Positions 42,339 to 52,079 of a stretch of 64,000 nucleotides of DNA are shown here, in pieces. The stretch is from positions 1 through 64,000 of the forward strand of contig CALEYL010000049.1 of the NCBI GenBank assembly GCA_937926205.1. The letters are read 5' to 3'. Both the position numbers and the translations under genes were made by a program. The first letter of the stretch is position 1. Each line of letters starts with the position of its first letter. The notes below the pieces were generated by a model. It did not search any database. It saw only the letters and a program-made list of their open reading frames with translations, and had not been told where the DNA came from. This DNA is from an uncultured Saprospiraceae bacterium. GTDB taxonomy: Bacteria > Bacteroidota > Bacteroidia > Chitinophagales > Saprospiraceae.

Positions 42339-44846
42339 ATGAAAAAACGAATGCTCCCCCTCCTGGCTTTGCTGGGCTTTATCTTATTTGCTCAAACTGC
42401 TTTTGCTCAGGAAGAAAAGGGCAACGGCGACCCTAAAAAAGAGGGCGACAAAAAGAGCACTGAAAAAACATACACCGACATCATCACTGCAGACGCCATT
42501 ACCGATGCGGGCCTCTTTACCGTTCATCGGGTGAAAGACAAATATTACTTCGAGATTCCGGTATCGCTGCTGGAAAAAGAGATCCTCGTGGTAAGTTGTA
42601 TTTCGGGCCACGTAAAGGGGCTCAATTTTGGCGGAGCCGGCATGAGAAGCCGCCCGCAGCAGGTGGTGCGGTGGCAGTTGCAGGGCAAAAACGTGTTGCT
42701 GCGCTCCGTGTCTTACGACAATGTGGCCGACGAAAACCTGCCGATTTACACTTCGGTTAGAAACAACAATTTCGAGCCGGTGGTTGCCAGTTTTGCACTA
42801 TCCTGTTATAACAAAGACAGTACGGCCATCGTGTTCGATCCGAGCGCTTTTTTTACGACCGATGTGCCGATGATTGGCGCATTGTCAGACGGCGAGCGCA
42901 AGACATTCAGCATCAAAGGGCTGGATGATAAACGCAGCTATATTGAATACATCAAGTCCTATCCTGAAAACACCGAAGTGCGCCATGTGCTTACATACAG
43001 AGGCGATAAGCTTCCCGATAACCAAATTACCGGCACCCTGTCCGTCGGCATGAACCAGTCTTTTATCCTCCTTCCGGAAATTCCGATGCGCCCGCGCATG
43101 TACGATGCCCGGGTGGGCTATTTTGGCATTCGCCAGATTGATTATGGTCTGGACGAGCAAAAAGCTGCCGAACGCCGCTACATTACCCGCTGGAAACTGG
43201 AACCCAAAGACGTGAATGCCTACAGAAGGGGCGAACTGGTTGAACCCGTTAAACCCATCGTTTATTACATCGATCCGGCTACGCCCGAAGAATGGCGGCC
43301 TTACCTCAAGCAAGGAGTAAATGACTGGCAGAAAGCTTTCGAAAAAGCGGGCTTTAAAAACGCCATCATGGCAAAAGACGCGCCCACGCCGGAAGAAGAT
43401 CCCGAATGGAGCCCCGAAGACGTGCGTTATTCCGTGATCAGATATGTGGCGACCGACATCCAGAATGCGCAGGGGCCGCACGTACATGACCCGCGCACCG
43501 GCGAAATACTCGAAAGCGACATCATCTGGTACCACAACGTGATGAACCTGTTGCGCAACTGGTTTTTTATCCAGACCTCGGCAGTCAATCCCGACGCACG
43601 GAGCATGAAGTTTAAAAAAGAACTGATGGGCGAACTCATCCGTTTCGTAGCAGCCCACGAGGTTGGCCATACCCTCGGACTGCCGCACAACATGGGCTCC
43701 AGCTGCGCTTATCCGGTTGACTCTCTGCGGGCGCCGGGTTTTGTACAACGCATGGGCGTTGCGCCATCCATCATGGATTATGCCCGCTTCAATTATGTGG
43801 CCCAGCCTGAAGACAAAGGCGCCGGCCTGATGCCTGCCATTGGACCATACGACGATTGGGCCATCACGTTTGGCTATATCTGGTTTCCGGATGCCAAAAC
43901 CGTAGAGCAGGAAACGGAGATTCTGCACCGCATGGTCAAAGAAAAGGCAGGCAACCCGCTCTACCGCTATGGTCAGCAACAGGGTAGGGTACTCGACCCA
44001 AGCGCACAAACCGAAGACATCGGCAGCGATCCGGTGGCAGCCAGCCTACTGGGCATCGCCAACCTGAAGCGCATTACGGCAAAACTCATCGAATGGACGG
44101 CTGAAGACGGCAAAGACTACGCCAACCTCACTGAATTGCACAACAATGTGATCGGCCAGCTCCGCCGCTATGTCGGCCACGTGGCCAATAATGTCGGTGG
44201 CGTTTACGAATACGATAAAACGACCGATGAAGCAGGTGTTGTTTATACCCATGTGTCTAAAGAGCGCCAGGCCGCTGCAGTTGGGTTTGTCAACGAACAG
44301 ATTTTCTCTACGCCTTCCTGGCTGATTGATCCTCAGATTCAGGCAAGAATAGGCTCGACGGGCGCACTGGCACAAATAGGCGGCCTGCAAAGCTTTGCTC
44401 TGGGTACCCTGTTCAACGGCGACCGCCTCAACCGGATGATGGAAAACGAAACCCTCAACGGGGCTGCAGCCTACACCGCGGCTTCGCTTTTCGACGATAC
44501 CCGCAAGGCAGCGTTTGGAGAGTTGGTTACCGGAAAAACCATCAACCCTTACCGGCGCAACCTCCAACGGGCTTATATCGGCCAGATGGGCGACCTGCTC
44601 ATGCTCTCCGGCAGCCAGTTTGAACAATCGGACATCAAGGCGCTTGCCATGGGGACTTTGAATCAATTGGAAAGCAGCATCAAAGCGGCGCAACCCAAAA
44701 CAGTTAACAGCGGCACCAAAATGCACCTGGAGGACTTGCTGGCACGCATCAGCGCCATCAAAGAAGGTCGCAAAAACGGAAAAACAACACCTCCGCCACC
44801 GGCAAGGGGAGAGGATTCCATAAAAGGTTGTTTTGAGCAGGATTGA
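42339..44846 (+). CDS. zinc metalloprotease, DUF5117/DUF5118 type
   Basis: An 835-residue secreted protease. Start at 42339 (MKKRMLPLLALLGFILFAQTAFAQ) gives a clean signal peptide; the frame upstream to 42222 is not needed. The N-terminal half carries the DUF5118/DUF5117 domains (DAGLFTVHRVKDKYYFEIP, GAGMRSRPQQVVRW). The zinc site is H-E-V-G-H-T-L-G-L-P-H in VAAHEVGHTLGLPHN, with the Met-turn likely in PSIMDYARFNY. It is a periplasmic or cell-surface met-zincin typical of Bacteroidota. The substrate is unknown. A very stable hairpin follows the stop. Confidence 0.9.
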   Translation: MKKRMLPLLALLGFILFAQTAFAQEEKGNGDPKKEGDKKSTEKTYTDIITADAITDAGLFTVHRVKDKYYFEIPVSLLEKEILVVSCISGHVKGLNFGGAGMRSRPQQVVRWQLQGKNVLLRSVSYDNVADENLPIYTSVRNNNFEPVVASFALSCYNKDSTAIVFDPSAFFTTDVPMIGALSDGERKTFSIKGLDDKRSYIEYIKSYPENTEVRHVLTYRGDKLPDNQITGTLSVGMNQSFILLPEIPMRPRMYDARVGYFGIRQIDYGLDEQKAAERRYITRWKLEPKDVNAYRRGELVEPVKPIVYYIDPATPEEWRPYLKQGVNDWQKAFEKAGFKNAIMAKDAPTPEEDPEWSPEDVRYSVIRYVATDIQNAQGPHVHDPRTGEILESDIIWYHNVMNLLRNWFFIQTSAVNPDARSMKFKKELMGELIRFVAAHEVGHTLGLPHNMGSSCAYPVDSLRAPGFVQRMGVAPSIMDYARFNYVAQPEDKGAGLMPAIGPYDDWAITFGYIWFPDAKTVEQETEILHRMVKEKAGNPLYRYGQQQGRVLDPSAQTEDIGSDPVAASLLGIANLKRITAKLIEWTAEDGKDYANLTELHNNVIGQLRRYVGHVANNVGGVYEYDKTTDEAGVVYTHVSKERQAAAVGFVNEQIFSTPSWLIDPQIQARIGSTGALAQIGGLQSFALGTLFNGDRLNRMMENETLNGAAAYTAASLFDDTRKAAFGELVTGKTINPYRRNLQRAYIGQMGDLLMLSGSQFEQSDIKALAMGTLNQLESSIKAAQPKTVNSGTKMHLEDLLARISAIKEGRKNGKTTPPPPARGEDSIKGCFEQD

Positions 44847-44879
44847 TATTTCTCAGGAAGGAATTGATTTGTTTTTACG

Positions 44880-44912
44880 CAGGAGACACCCCGGTTTTTG
44901 GGGTGTCCCCTG
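44880..44912. terminator. strong hairpin after metalloprotease gene
   Basis: CAGG-A-GACACCCC (44880-44892) pairs with GGGGTGTC-CCCTG (44900-44912) around a GGTTTTT loop. A very stable stem 35 bp after the stop, likely a terminator even though the T-run lies in the loop. Confidence 0.6.
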
Positions 44913-45017
44913 CCCATGATTCCCAGAGGCTATTCACATTCAATTCTTTCAGGATTTTTGGCGCCAGGTACCCAAAATGGTAGATGCAGGGCGCCCGGAA
45001 ATTAAACCATGCCCTGT

Positions 45018-45045
45018 TTTGTTTCTAAAACGTTTCTTATCTTTA
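45018..45045 (+). promoter_or_regulatory. promoter-like boxes
   Basis: TTTG (45018-45021), 16 bp, then TATCTTTA (45038-45045), 7 of 8 matches to TAnnTTTG, 35 bp before the start codon of the next gene. Confidence 0.4.
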
Positions 45046-45079
45046 TTGAATCAGTAACTAGTAACCATTAACCGACATC

Positions 45080-45877
45080 ATGAATCAAATTAAACGCCAA
45101 CTGGCAGCCTGTATGGGCTTCCTTCTCTTTAACACGCTGCTTATTGCCCAGGATACTTTGCATTTCAGCGTGGATTATCACCAGGCTTTTGGCCCGGAAA
45201 GCCAAAAGGAAATGACCACTTCTGCCATTCATTTCAAGTGCGCAATGGCACGTACCCGCGAGCAAATTCAGTTTCGGTTGACAGATATAACGGTCAACAT
45301 GTATGGCAATGAAGTCAATCTCGAGGAAATGGGAACCACTGAACTCAATTACCGGTATCAATGGCAGGAGCCGGGTTACCAACTGGCAGAAAGAGATACC
45401 ATTCTGCTGGATGCGCTGGCTGAATTCCCGAAAGGGTTTCTGTTTTTCCTGACAATCAATCCGGATATGTTCCCAAACGGCGAATTAGAAATCCTCAGTA
45501 CAGGCGAAGAAGTAGAATTTGACCGGGAAATCTTCAGGCTCGACAGCATGAGCCAGGACATGGATATGATGCAGGCCGGTATTCATGTATTTTCCTATTC
45601 CAAGGCACTACGGGAGCAAATGCTGGCACTGGCCGAAGCGAACTCTTCCGGCAGCACCATCAGCGAAAAAGAAATTGTGGTAGAGCTACCGGATGGAAAA
45701 ATGACCTTTACCGGAGTCATGGAAAAACACGGAAAGTACCTTTATCATCTGAAAGACAAGTCTCTGGAAATGCTTGATATCAACCGGGTAGTCATGCCTT
45801 TCATGCTTGAACCAAAGGACAATGCTGAAAAAATGGTGAACGAATTTGCCCTTGTAATCAAAAGAATCCGGGAATGA
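45080..45877 (+). CDS. hypothetical secreted protein
   Basis: A 265-residue protein with signal peptide (QLAACMGFLLFNTLLIA, cleavage before QDTLHF). The mature part alternates strands and helices (IQFRLTDITVNMYGNEVNLEEMG, VEFDREIFRLDSMSQDMDMMQAG) with no recognisable catalytic motif. It is likely periplasmic. It stands alone between a strong terminator and the converging aminotransferase gene. No family recognised. Confidence 0.6.
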   Translation: MNQIKRQLAACMGFLLFNTLLIAQDTLHFSVDYHQAFGPESQKEMTTSAIHFKCAMARTREQIQFRLTDITVNMYGNEVNLEEMGTTELNYRYQWQEPGYQLAERDTILLDALAEFPKGFLFFLTINPDMFPNGELEILSTGEEVEFDREIFRLDSMSQDMDMMQAGIHVFSYSKALREQMLALAEANSSGSTISEKEIVVELPDGKMTFTGVMEKHGKYLYHLKDKSLEMLDINRVVMPFMLEPKDNAEKMVNEFALVIKRIRE

Positions 45878-45908
45878 ACGACAATCAACTCTGTTGCCGC
45901 GATACAGG

Positions 45909-47120
45909 CTAAACGGCAGGCACCCCATAAGCAAGAACAGCCTGCACAATCCTGTTTAACCCTGCCTCCAAAATAGATTTCGGGCAGGCTATATTCAGGC
46001 GGATATAACCGTCCGCATTTGCAACAAACATTTTACCGCCCTCCAGCATAACGCCGGCATGGCGTGCAAAAAAGTAGGTCAGGTCCATTTCATCCGGGAA
46101 GTAAGCCGAAACGTCAATCCAGGCAAGATAGGTGGATTCCGGAACCCTGAATACCACTTTGGGCAGATGCTGTGCGAGGTACTTGTCTAAAAAATCAAAA
46201 TTATCGTCCAGGTAATCTGTGAGTTCATTCAACCAGGCCTGCCCCGAAGTATAAGCAGCCTGGGTTGCGATAAGGCTTAAAGGATTTACAACAGGTAGAT
46301 GCGTCTTATTCCAGGCGTTCCGTTCGGCTTCATTCGGAATGATCATGGTGGCAAACATCAATCCTGCGAGGTTAAAGGCCTTGCTGGCAGACATGCAGGT
46401 GATGATTTGATCGCTGTCGGGGAATAGTTTAGCCAACGGCGTAAAAGTCTTTCCGCGTCTTAACAGGTCGCAATGGACTTCATCGGAAATGATGTTCAGC
46501 CCGTTTTTCAGACAAATGCTGCCGAATTGGCGCAATTCCTCCGCATCCCAAAGGCGCCCCGTCGGGTTATGCGGGCTGCAAAAGATGCTCAGGGTCACTT
46601 TTTCATCCCGGGCTTTCGTTTCGATGTCCTCAAAATCCATGACATACCGGCCATTTTTGAGGATCAGGTCAGAAGTCACCAGTTCGATGCCGTTGTAGTC
46701 TGCAGCGTGTTTGAAAAAGGCATAGGAAGGCGTAAGGATCAGCACTTTATCTCCAGGATTGCACAGTTGGCCCACCATGTCGTAAAGTGCGGGAACGACG
46801 CCCTGCGTGGTGACCATGTGCTCCGGATGGCATTGCCATTGATACCGCGACGAGGTCCATGCGGTAAAAGCTTTTGAAAACTGGTTGTCCGAAACAAAAG
46901 AATAGCCCAAAATGCCATGATCAAGGCGTTTTTTCAAGGCATCTATGATTTCCGGGGCTGTCTCAAACAACATATCGGCAACCCACATGTGGATGAGTTC
47001 ATCATCTGTAAACGGAAGTTCCAATTGCTGGTATTCACCGAATAAATATTCCCGGAAACCTTCGACACTCAGGGCATGGGTGCCTTTGCGGTTGACAACT
47101 TTGTCAAAATTGTATTTCAT
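45909..47120 (-). CDS. PLP-dependent aminotransferase, MalY/PatB type (C-S lyase)
   Basis: A 403-residue fold-type I PLP enzyme. It has MWVADMLFETAPEIIDALKKRLDHGILGYS at the N terminus, FCSPHNPTGRLW, ISDEVHCDLL and the PLP lysine in CMSASKAFNLAGLMFA. This is the MalY/PatB group, which cleaves cystathionine or cysteine conjugates to a thiol (or homocysteine), pyruvate and ammonia, and sometimes acts as a regulator. Full length; single gene unit. Assignment to the group is firm, the exact substrate is not. Confidence 0.88.
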   Translation of the reverse strand: MKYNFDKVVNRKGTHALSVEGFREYLFGEYQQLELPFTDDELIHMWVADMLFETAPEIIDALKKRLDHGILGYSFVSDNQFSKAFTAWTSSRYQWQCHPEHMVTTQGVVPALYDMVGQLCNPGDKVLILTPSYAFFKHAADYNGIELVTSDLILKNGRYVMDFEDIETKARDEKVTLSIFCSPHNPTGRLWDAEELRQFGSICLKNGLNIISDEVHCDLLRRGKTFTPLAKLFPDSDQIITCMSASKAFNLAGLMFATMIIPNEAERNAWNKTHLPVVNPLSLIATQAAYTSGQAWLNELTDYLDDNFDFLDKYLAQHLPKVVFRVPESTYLAWIDVSAYFPDEMDLTYFFARHAGVMLEGGKMFVANADGYIRLNIACPKSILEAGLNRIVQAVLAYGVPAV

Positions 47121-47275
47121 GAAAGCGTAATTGGCTTTTGTTTTTACTCCAAATTATGGCATTTAGAAGCCATAGCCCATCAGAAAAGTTAGCTATTCCC
47201 CCAAAGGGATTACTCGCGAAATCTATAAGAGTGAAAGTAGTTTTCGCCATCAATCAAGGAATTTTCAAAAAGCGT

Positions 47276-48226
47276 TTAAGGCTTTATTTTGAAATCAATA
47301 TGTAATGTCTTAGAACATTCTATTGGTTCGCCATTAATTCTTGGTGCAATCCACTTTGGCATGGTGTTTAAGACGTTCCTTAATTGCTCCACCTCAAACT
47401 CTTTTAAGTAGGATGGGAAATGCATTTGAGCGATCTTTCCTTCTTTATCAATACGGAGAGATATGCTAACAAGGTAAAAACTGTTTGGCGTTATATTCAA
47501 ACGTTCAATAATGTTTTCTCTCAACCATCTATCTAAGTTTTCTTTTGCGCATTCATATCTGACCCGAACGTCTTCTATTTCTTCGCAACCCGAGAATCGA
47601 AGTGAGTTTTTAAACCATTCATTTTTTTTGTTAAATTCGACTCGAAATTGTTCTTTTTTTTCATCATGATCTTGAAAAAACTGAATAAAATCTTCCTGTG
47701 TCTGACATTGCAATAACTTTTCAATTGTGTCTTGTTCTGAAATGTATCTATAGTTGGAATTATAAGGACAACTCCCTCCTACTACTACAATTTTTCTTAC
47801 CGTAGAATTCCAATTAATTGATGGTGGGATGATATCTAAAATCATGATTAATTCTATTTCTTCAATATGCAATTCATTATAATAAAAATCAATAACTGCT
47901 TTAGAAACTTTAAATGGGACTTTACTCCCAATATATAGCCTGAACCCCGTCATAGGAGTGCCTACTGAATTAGATATAATTATACTATCCAGAAGCCCTG
48001 TAGAGTCAATACGCTTCACACAGTCGTTATAGGAGTCCCGTATTATTTGATGGTGGAAGTTAAAATTTATCTGATAATAATTATCTACATACTTTCTTAC
48101 TGAGTCTTGTGTAAACTGAGGGCCTCTGTTTACAGTCAAGCGATTGTCTATTTTATAGTGATAGTCTTGTCCCAATAAATTGATAGGCAGGAGTAAGAGT
48201 GCACACAGCGTAGATTTATAACTCAT
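47276..48226 (-). CDS. secreted protein with TonB-C-like terminus
   Basis: A 316-residue protein with signal peptide (LCALLLLPINLLG, cleavage before QDYHYK). The middle is of unknown type with two cysteines in VVVGGSCPYNSN and SGCEEIEDVRVRYEC. The last 80 residues (YLVSISLRIDKEGKIAQMHFPS..., LNTMPKWIAPRINGEPIECSKTLHIDFKI) resemble the TonB C-terminal domain commonly found in Bacteroidota secreted proteins. No membrane anchor, so it is not an energy-transducing TonB. Function unknown. Confidence 0.6.
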   Translation of the reverse strand: MSYKSTLCALLLLPINLLGQDYHYKIDNRLTVNRGPQFTQDSVRKYVDNYYQINFNFHHQIIRDSYNDCVKRIDSTGLLDSIIISNSVGTPMTGFRLYIGSKVPFKVSKAVIDFYYNELHIEEIELIMILDIIPPSINWNSTVRKIVVVGGSCPYNSNYRYISEQDTIEKLLQCQTQEDFIQFFQDHDEKKEQFRVEFNKKNEWFKNSLRFSGCEEIEDVRVRYECAKENLDRWLRENIIERLNITPNSFYLVSISLRIDKEGKIAQMHFPSYLKEFEVEQLRNVLNTMPKWIAPRINGEPIECSKTLHIDFKIKP

Positions 48227-48399
48227 AGATATTGAAACGCTTTATTTAGCAATAAGAACTTGGCGAAGTTAGCCGTTTTTTTCTTTCTGAGTCTGGTATT
48301 TAATCAAAACCAAAGCCTCCATAATGCTTTCAACCTCAAGCCTAAAGAACCTGTCGCCTTGTCTGCTAAGTACTTCTGAACCACGGTATCGGCTTTTTT

Positions 48400-49380
48400 C
48401 TATTCATGTTCGCCGGTTATTACGACCAGTTTTCCTTTAGCCCGGTTGTCTTCCATGTACTGGTGGGCTGCCGGTACTTCTGAAAGCTGAAAAACCTTGT
48501 CGATGTTTAATTGGATGGCGCCTTTTTCTACTTCGTTGATAAACTCCTGCAGCAATCCTTTGGGCAGGTTTTTAGATTCTCCCATATAAACGGTTAGCCT
48601 TCCCAAAGATGGAATATCCCCCATTGGGGAAAAACTATCCATGGTCCATTCGTTCCCTAAAATGCCGGTCATGCACACCATCCCTTTGGGGGCAATGCAT
48701 TTTAAAGAGTCTTTTAAGGTACTCGTTCCGACAAGCTCTAAGACTTTGTTTACGCCATCCGGATAGATCTCCCTCACTTGTTTGGACATTGTACCGTTTT
48801 CCATCACTACATGATCGGCGCCATTATTCAACAAAGCGGCTTTTTTGTCGGGGTTCCGGGTCGATGCAATAACCGTCAGCCCCTTTGTTTTCGCCAGCTG
48901 GCAGGCCAACATACCTATGGAAGAGGTGCCGCCACGAATTAAGAGCGTTTCTCCGCGTTCAATCTCCAGGGCCTGGTTCAGCGACCCGGAAACGGTTTGG
49001 AACATCTCCGGGATAGCGCCCAGCACTTTCCAGGGAAGCCCGCTGCTGAATGGCAGCACAATTTCCAGCGGAACCAGGGCATATTCGGCATAACCGCCAT
49101 CAAAAAAGCGCCCCATGCCGCCCATAATGGCCGCTACCTGCTGTCCTTTAGCGTAAGTACCGGAAGGATCGTTTTCAACAATGCCCACGCATTCGATGCC
49201 CTGAATTCTTGGAAACATTACGCCGGGGGAATCGCCGCGACGGGTAAAAAGCTCCGATCGGTTCAGTCCAAACGCTTTTACCTGAATGAGCACCCAGCCT
49301 GTTTTTACGTCGGGGATGGCCCTCTCTTGTATTTCAATGACATCGGGATTGCCTGCTTTTGTTGTTACGGCTGCTCGCAT
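48400..49380 (-). CDS. quinone-oxidoreductase-like MDR dehydrogenase
   Basis: A 326-residue medium-chain dehydrogenase/reductase. It has the GroES-like domain (GWVLIQVKAFGLNRSELFTRRGDSPGV), the NADPH-binding domain GETLLIRGGTSSIGMLACQLAK and the quinone-reductase ending IQLNIDKVFQLSEVPAAHQYMEDNRAKGKLVV. It lacks the zinc ligands of alcohol dehydrogenases and so belongs to the zinc-free QOR group, reducing quinones or enones with NADPH. It stands just downstream of the bestrophin cluster, with 60 bp between, probably a separate unit. Confidence 0.85.
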   Translation of the reverse strand: MRAAVTTKAGNPDVIEIQERAIPDVKTGWVLIQVKAFGLNRSELFTRRGDSPGVMFPRIQGIECVGIVENDPSGTYAKGQQVAAIMGGMGRFFDGGYAEYALVPLEIVLPFSSGLPWKVLGAIPEMFQTVSGSLNQALEIERGETLLIRGGTSSIGMLACQLAKTKGLTVIASTRNPDKKAALLNNGADHVVMENGTMSKQVREIYPDGVNKVLELVGTSTLKDSLKCIAPKGMVCMTGILGNEWTMDSFSPMGDIPSLGRLTVYMGESKNLPKGLLQEFINEVEKGAIQLNIDKVFQLSEVPAAHQYMEDNRAKGKLVVITGEHE

Positions 49381-49441
49381 GGTCGTGGATTGACTGTTTA
49401 TTCGGTAAAATACGCCAAACTATGGATACACAGGCGTTCAA

Positions 49442-50371
49442 TCAAAAAACCTTCTCGTACAATTCCCTTTCCCGTTGCTCCAGATCGGGTTGTTTTTGAT
49501 CTAAAATTTCGAATACGTTCTTTTTGATGGTATGCGCGATGTCTCCGGTCGGCAGGTCGTTGCAGTCGAGGCCAAAAGGGTCTTCGATTTCTTCGCCGAG
49601 CAGTTCGACGCCGAGCAGGGCAAAAAACAGCAGCATTGAAAGCGGTATGGTGGAATACTGGAAGGTCGTCACCAATGCGAAGGGCAGCATCAGGCCGTAG
49701 GCTGAAATGAAAATTTTCAGGTACACTGCATAAGAGAACGGAATCGGCGTCTTCTTGATGCGTTCACAAGCGCCGAGGATGTCGAGCAACGACTGGTGCT
49801 GGGCCTTTATGTTGATGTAATCCCCTTCGCTCAGGTCGCCGCGGCGGTGAGCGGCTGCAATCTGGTCATAAATTTCCAGCGCAATCTGATTGGGAATATG
49901 GTCTTTCGACGCGTACAAAGCCCTTTCCTCTTTGGATAAAAAAATCAGTTTGTCAAGCTGAACGCCGTCGCGCAGGTGTTCTACGAGCGCCAGACAAAAA
50001 TTGGAGATGCGCACCGCTAAAATGTGGCGTATTTCCTGATCTTCTTTTGGAAACATGGTCTGGACATATATGGCCAGGTTGCGGGTATTGTTGACTAAGG
50101 CGCCCCATTGTTTGCGGGCTTCCCACCAACGGTCATACGCAGAATTGGTGCGAAAAACGAGCAGGATACTGAGCATGACACCAAGCAGGGAAAACACCCC
50201 CGTATTCATGGTGATTTCACCGTGCCAGTCGAAATAGTCAATCAAGATACAGACGAGGGTGGCGTACACCCCGAGGCCGATGACGCTGCGCACGATGCGC
50301 ACCATGGTCCAGCTGGTGGCTAAGTGGCGCACATCGCCAAACCAGTTTTGGTTGGTTTTGTAATAAATCAT
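49442..50371 (-). CDS. bestrophin-family ion channel
   Basis: A 309-residue membrane protein of the bestrophin family: the N terminus (DVRHLATSWTMVRIVRSVIGLGVYA), the conserved LLVFRTNSAYDRWWEARKQWGALVNNTRNL and the C-terminal GVELLGEEIEDPFGLDCNDLP. Bacterial bestrophins form pentameric channels, often for monovalent cations. The gene follows the receiver-flavoprotein gene by 11 bp, so it is probably the last gene of that operon; a link between redox signalling and ion flow is an inference. Confidence 0.9.
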   Translation of the reverse strand: MIYYKTNQNWFGDVRHLATSWTMVRIVRSVIGLGVYATLVCILIDYFDWHGEITMNTGVFSLLGVMLSILLVFRTNSAYDRWWEARKQWGALVNNTRNLAIYVQTMFPKEDQEIRHILAVRISNFCLALVEHLRDGVQLDKLIFLSKEERALYASKDHIPNQIALEIYDQIAAAHRRGDLSEGDYINIKAQHQSLLDILGACERIKKTPIPFSYAVYLKIFISAYGLMLPFALVTTFQYSTIPLSMLLFFALLGVELLGEEIEDPFGLDCNDLPTGDIAHTIKKNVFEILDQKQPDLEQRERELYEKVF

Positions 50372-50382
50372 GTTCGGACAAG

Positions 50383-52050
50383 TTAGATTTCAGCCAAATA
50401 TTCGTGGGTAAATTTAATGGCCATTGCGCCTTCCCCCACCGCAGAAGCAACGCGATTCATGGCGCCTGAGCGCACATCGCCGGCCGCAAAGATACCTGGT
50501 TGGCAGGTTTCCAGCAGGAAAGGCTCACGGCCCCGTTTCCAGATTTTTTTATAGTCGGGGTGCTGCCGAAGGTCACGGCCTGTATAAAGGAAGCCTTTTT
50601 TGTCCAGCAGCAAGTTTTTGTCCAGCCATTCCGTCACAGGTCGGGCGCCGATGAAGATAAAAAGGACGTCGGCCGGTTCGGCTGTAATGGCTCCGGTTTC
50701 CACATCCCGGATGCGGAGTTCCTCCAGGTGTTCGCCGCCGCAGGCTTCCACCACTTCCTTTTTTCCGGCCACTTCGATGTTTGCAATGCTGTTGATCTGG
50801 TCAATCAGGTAGCTCGACATACTGGAACTCAGGTCTTCCCGGCGGATGAGAATCGTCACTTTTTCGGCAAATTGGGAGAGGTAAACAGCACCCTGACCGG
50901 CAGAGTTGCCGCCGCCCACGACAAAGACTTTTTTGCCTTTACAGGCATGCGCTTCCGTGAGTGCAGCCCCGTAATAAACCCCTGCGCCGGTGAACCGGTC
51001 GGCGCCTTCGGCAGGCAGACGGCGGTAATCTACGCCCATCGCCAGGATGACGCTTTTGGTATTCACCACACTGCCATCGGCAAGGGTTAGCTTTTTGTAA
51101 TTACCCGCTATTTCAATACTCGACACCGACTGCGGCGAAAGAAATTCGATCCCAAAACGGGTTGCCTGTGCCAGCGCCCGCCGGGATAAATCGGAGCCGC
51201 TGAGGCCTTTCGGGAAACCCAGGTAATTCTCTATCCTCGAACTGGTACCGGCCTGCCCGCCCGGCGCCCGACGCTCGATAAGCAGGGTTTTTAAACCCTC
51301 AGAACCGCCATACACCGCGGCCGCTAAACCTGCAGGGCCAGCGCCGACGATGACCACGTCGTACAGCTCGGAAGTTGCCGTGGTGCGCAGGCCCAGTTTA
51401 CCGGCCACCTCCTGAAGCGTAGGGTCGGCAAGCAGGCTGCCGTCTTCCAGCAACACGGCAGGGAGGTTTTTGGCCTCTAAGCCATACAACTGCATCATTT
51501 CTGAGGCTGTTGCTTCGGATTCCGCATCCAGCCAAAGGTAGGGAAACAGGTTGCCCGCCAGAAAATCCTTGATGGCGTGCGATTTCGGCGAGTACTGGTA
51601 GCCCAGAACCCGGATGCCCTGAAACTCGGGCACAAAATTGCTTTGCCAGTCGTCGAGCAGGTCGTTCAGCACGGGGTAGAGCTGCTCTGTCGGCGGATCC
51701 CAGGGCTTCATCAGGTAGTAATCGAGCTGCACATCGTTGATGGCTTTGATGGCCGCATCTGTATCTGAATAAGCGGTGAGCAGAACCCGCTTGGCGTCCG
51801 GGAAAAAGGGTTTGGCTTTTTCCAGAAAATCAACCCCCTGCATTTCCGGCATGCGCTGGTCAGAAAGGAAAAGCGCAACCGATTCGCCCTGTTTTTTCAG
51901 TTCGGGCAGGGAATCCAGCGCTTCATTCGCTGAAGTGGTGCTGATGATGCGATAGTCCTCCTTATAAGCCGCCCGTAAATCGGCTTTCAGGGAACGCATA
52001 ACCTGTGGGTCGTCGTCGATGGAAAAGATGATTGGTTTTTTATCTGCCAT
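50383..52050 (-). CDS. receiver domain fused to thioredoxin-reductase-like flavoprotein
   Basis: A 555-residue fusion. Residues 1-125 are a receiver domain (DDDP, phospho-acceptor in LFLSDQRMPEMQG, K in YLMKPWD). Residues 140-225 resemble a thioredoxin/glutaredoxin fold (VLGYQYSPKSHAIKDFLAGN). From about 235 there is a thioredoxin-reductase-like flavoprotein (VVIVGAGPAGLAAAVYGGSEGL, GGQAGTSSRIENYLGFP, VVGGGNSAGQGAVYL, GIFAAGDVRSGAMNRVASAVGEGAMA). The redox CxxC expected after GVYY is replaced by GAAL, so classical disulfide transfer is unlikely. It follows the sensor kinase gene, which probably phosphorylates it. Confidence 0.9.
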   Translation of the reverse strand: MADKKPIIFSIDDDPQVMRSLKADLRAAYKEDYRIISTTSANEALDSLPELKKQGESVALFLSDQRMPEMQGVDFLEKAKPFFPDAKRVLLTAYSDTDAAIKAINDVQLDYYLMKPWDPPTEQLYPVLNDLLDDWQSNFVPEFQGIRVLGYQYSPKSHAIKDFLAGNLFPYLWLDAESEATASEMMQLYGLEAKNLPAVLLEDGSLLADPTLQEVAGKLGLRTTATSELYDVVIVGAGPAGLAAAVYGGSEGLKTLLIERRAPGGQAGTSSRIENYLGFPKGLSGSDLSRRALAQATRFGIEFLSPQSVSSIEIAGNYKKLTLADGSVVNTKSVILAMGVDYRRLPAEGADRFTGAGVYYGAALTEAHACKGKKVFVVGGGNSAGQGAVYLSQFAEKVTILIRREDLSSSMSSYLIDQINSIANIEVAGKKEVVEACGGEHLEELRIRDVETGAITAEPADVLFIFIGARPVTEWLDKNLLLDKKGFLYTGRDLRQHPDYKKIWKRGREPFLLETCQPGIFAAGDVRSGAMNRVASAVGEGAMAIKFTHEYLAEI

Positions 52051-52079
52051 GATTGGATACTACTTCGTTTGATGGTTGA

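Noticed and set aside
42885..44009. 374-codon minus-strand open frame inside the metalloprotease gene
   Set aside because: It is the shadow of a G+C-rich gene with intact motifs on the plus strand, and its own translation has no domain signatures.
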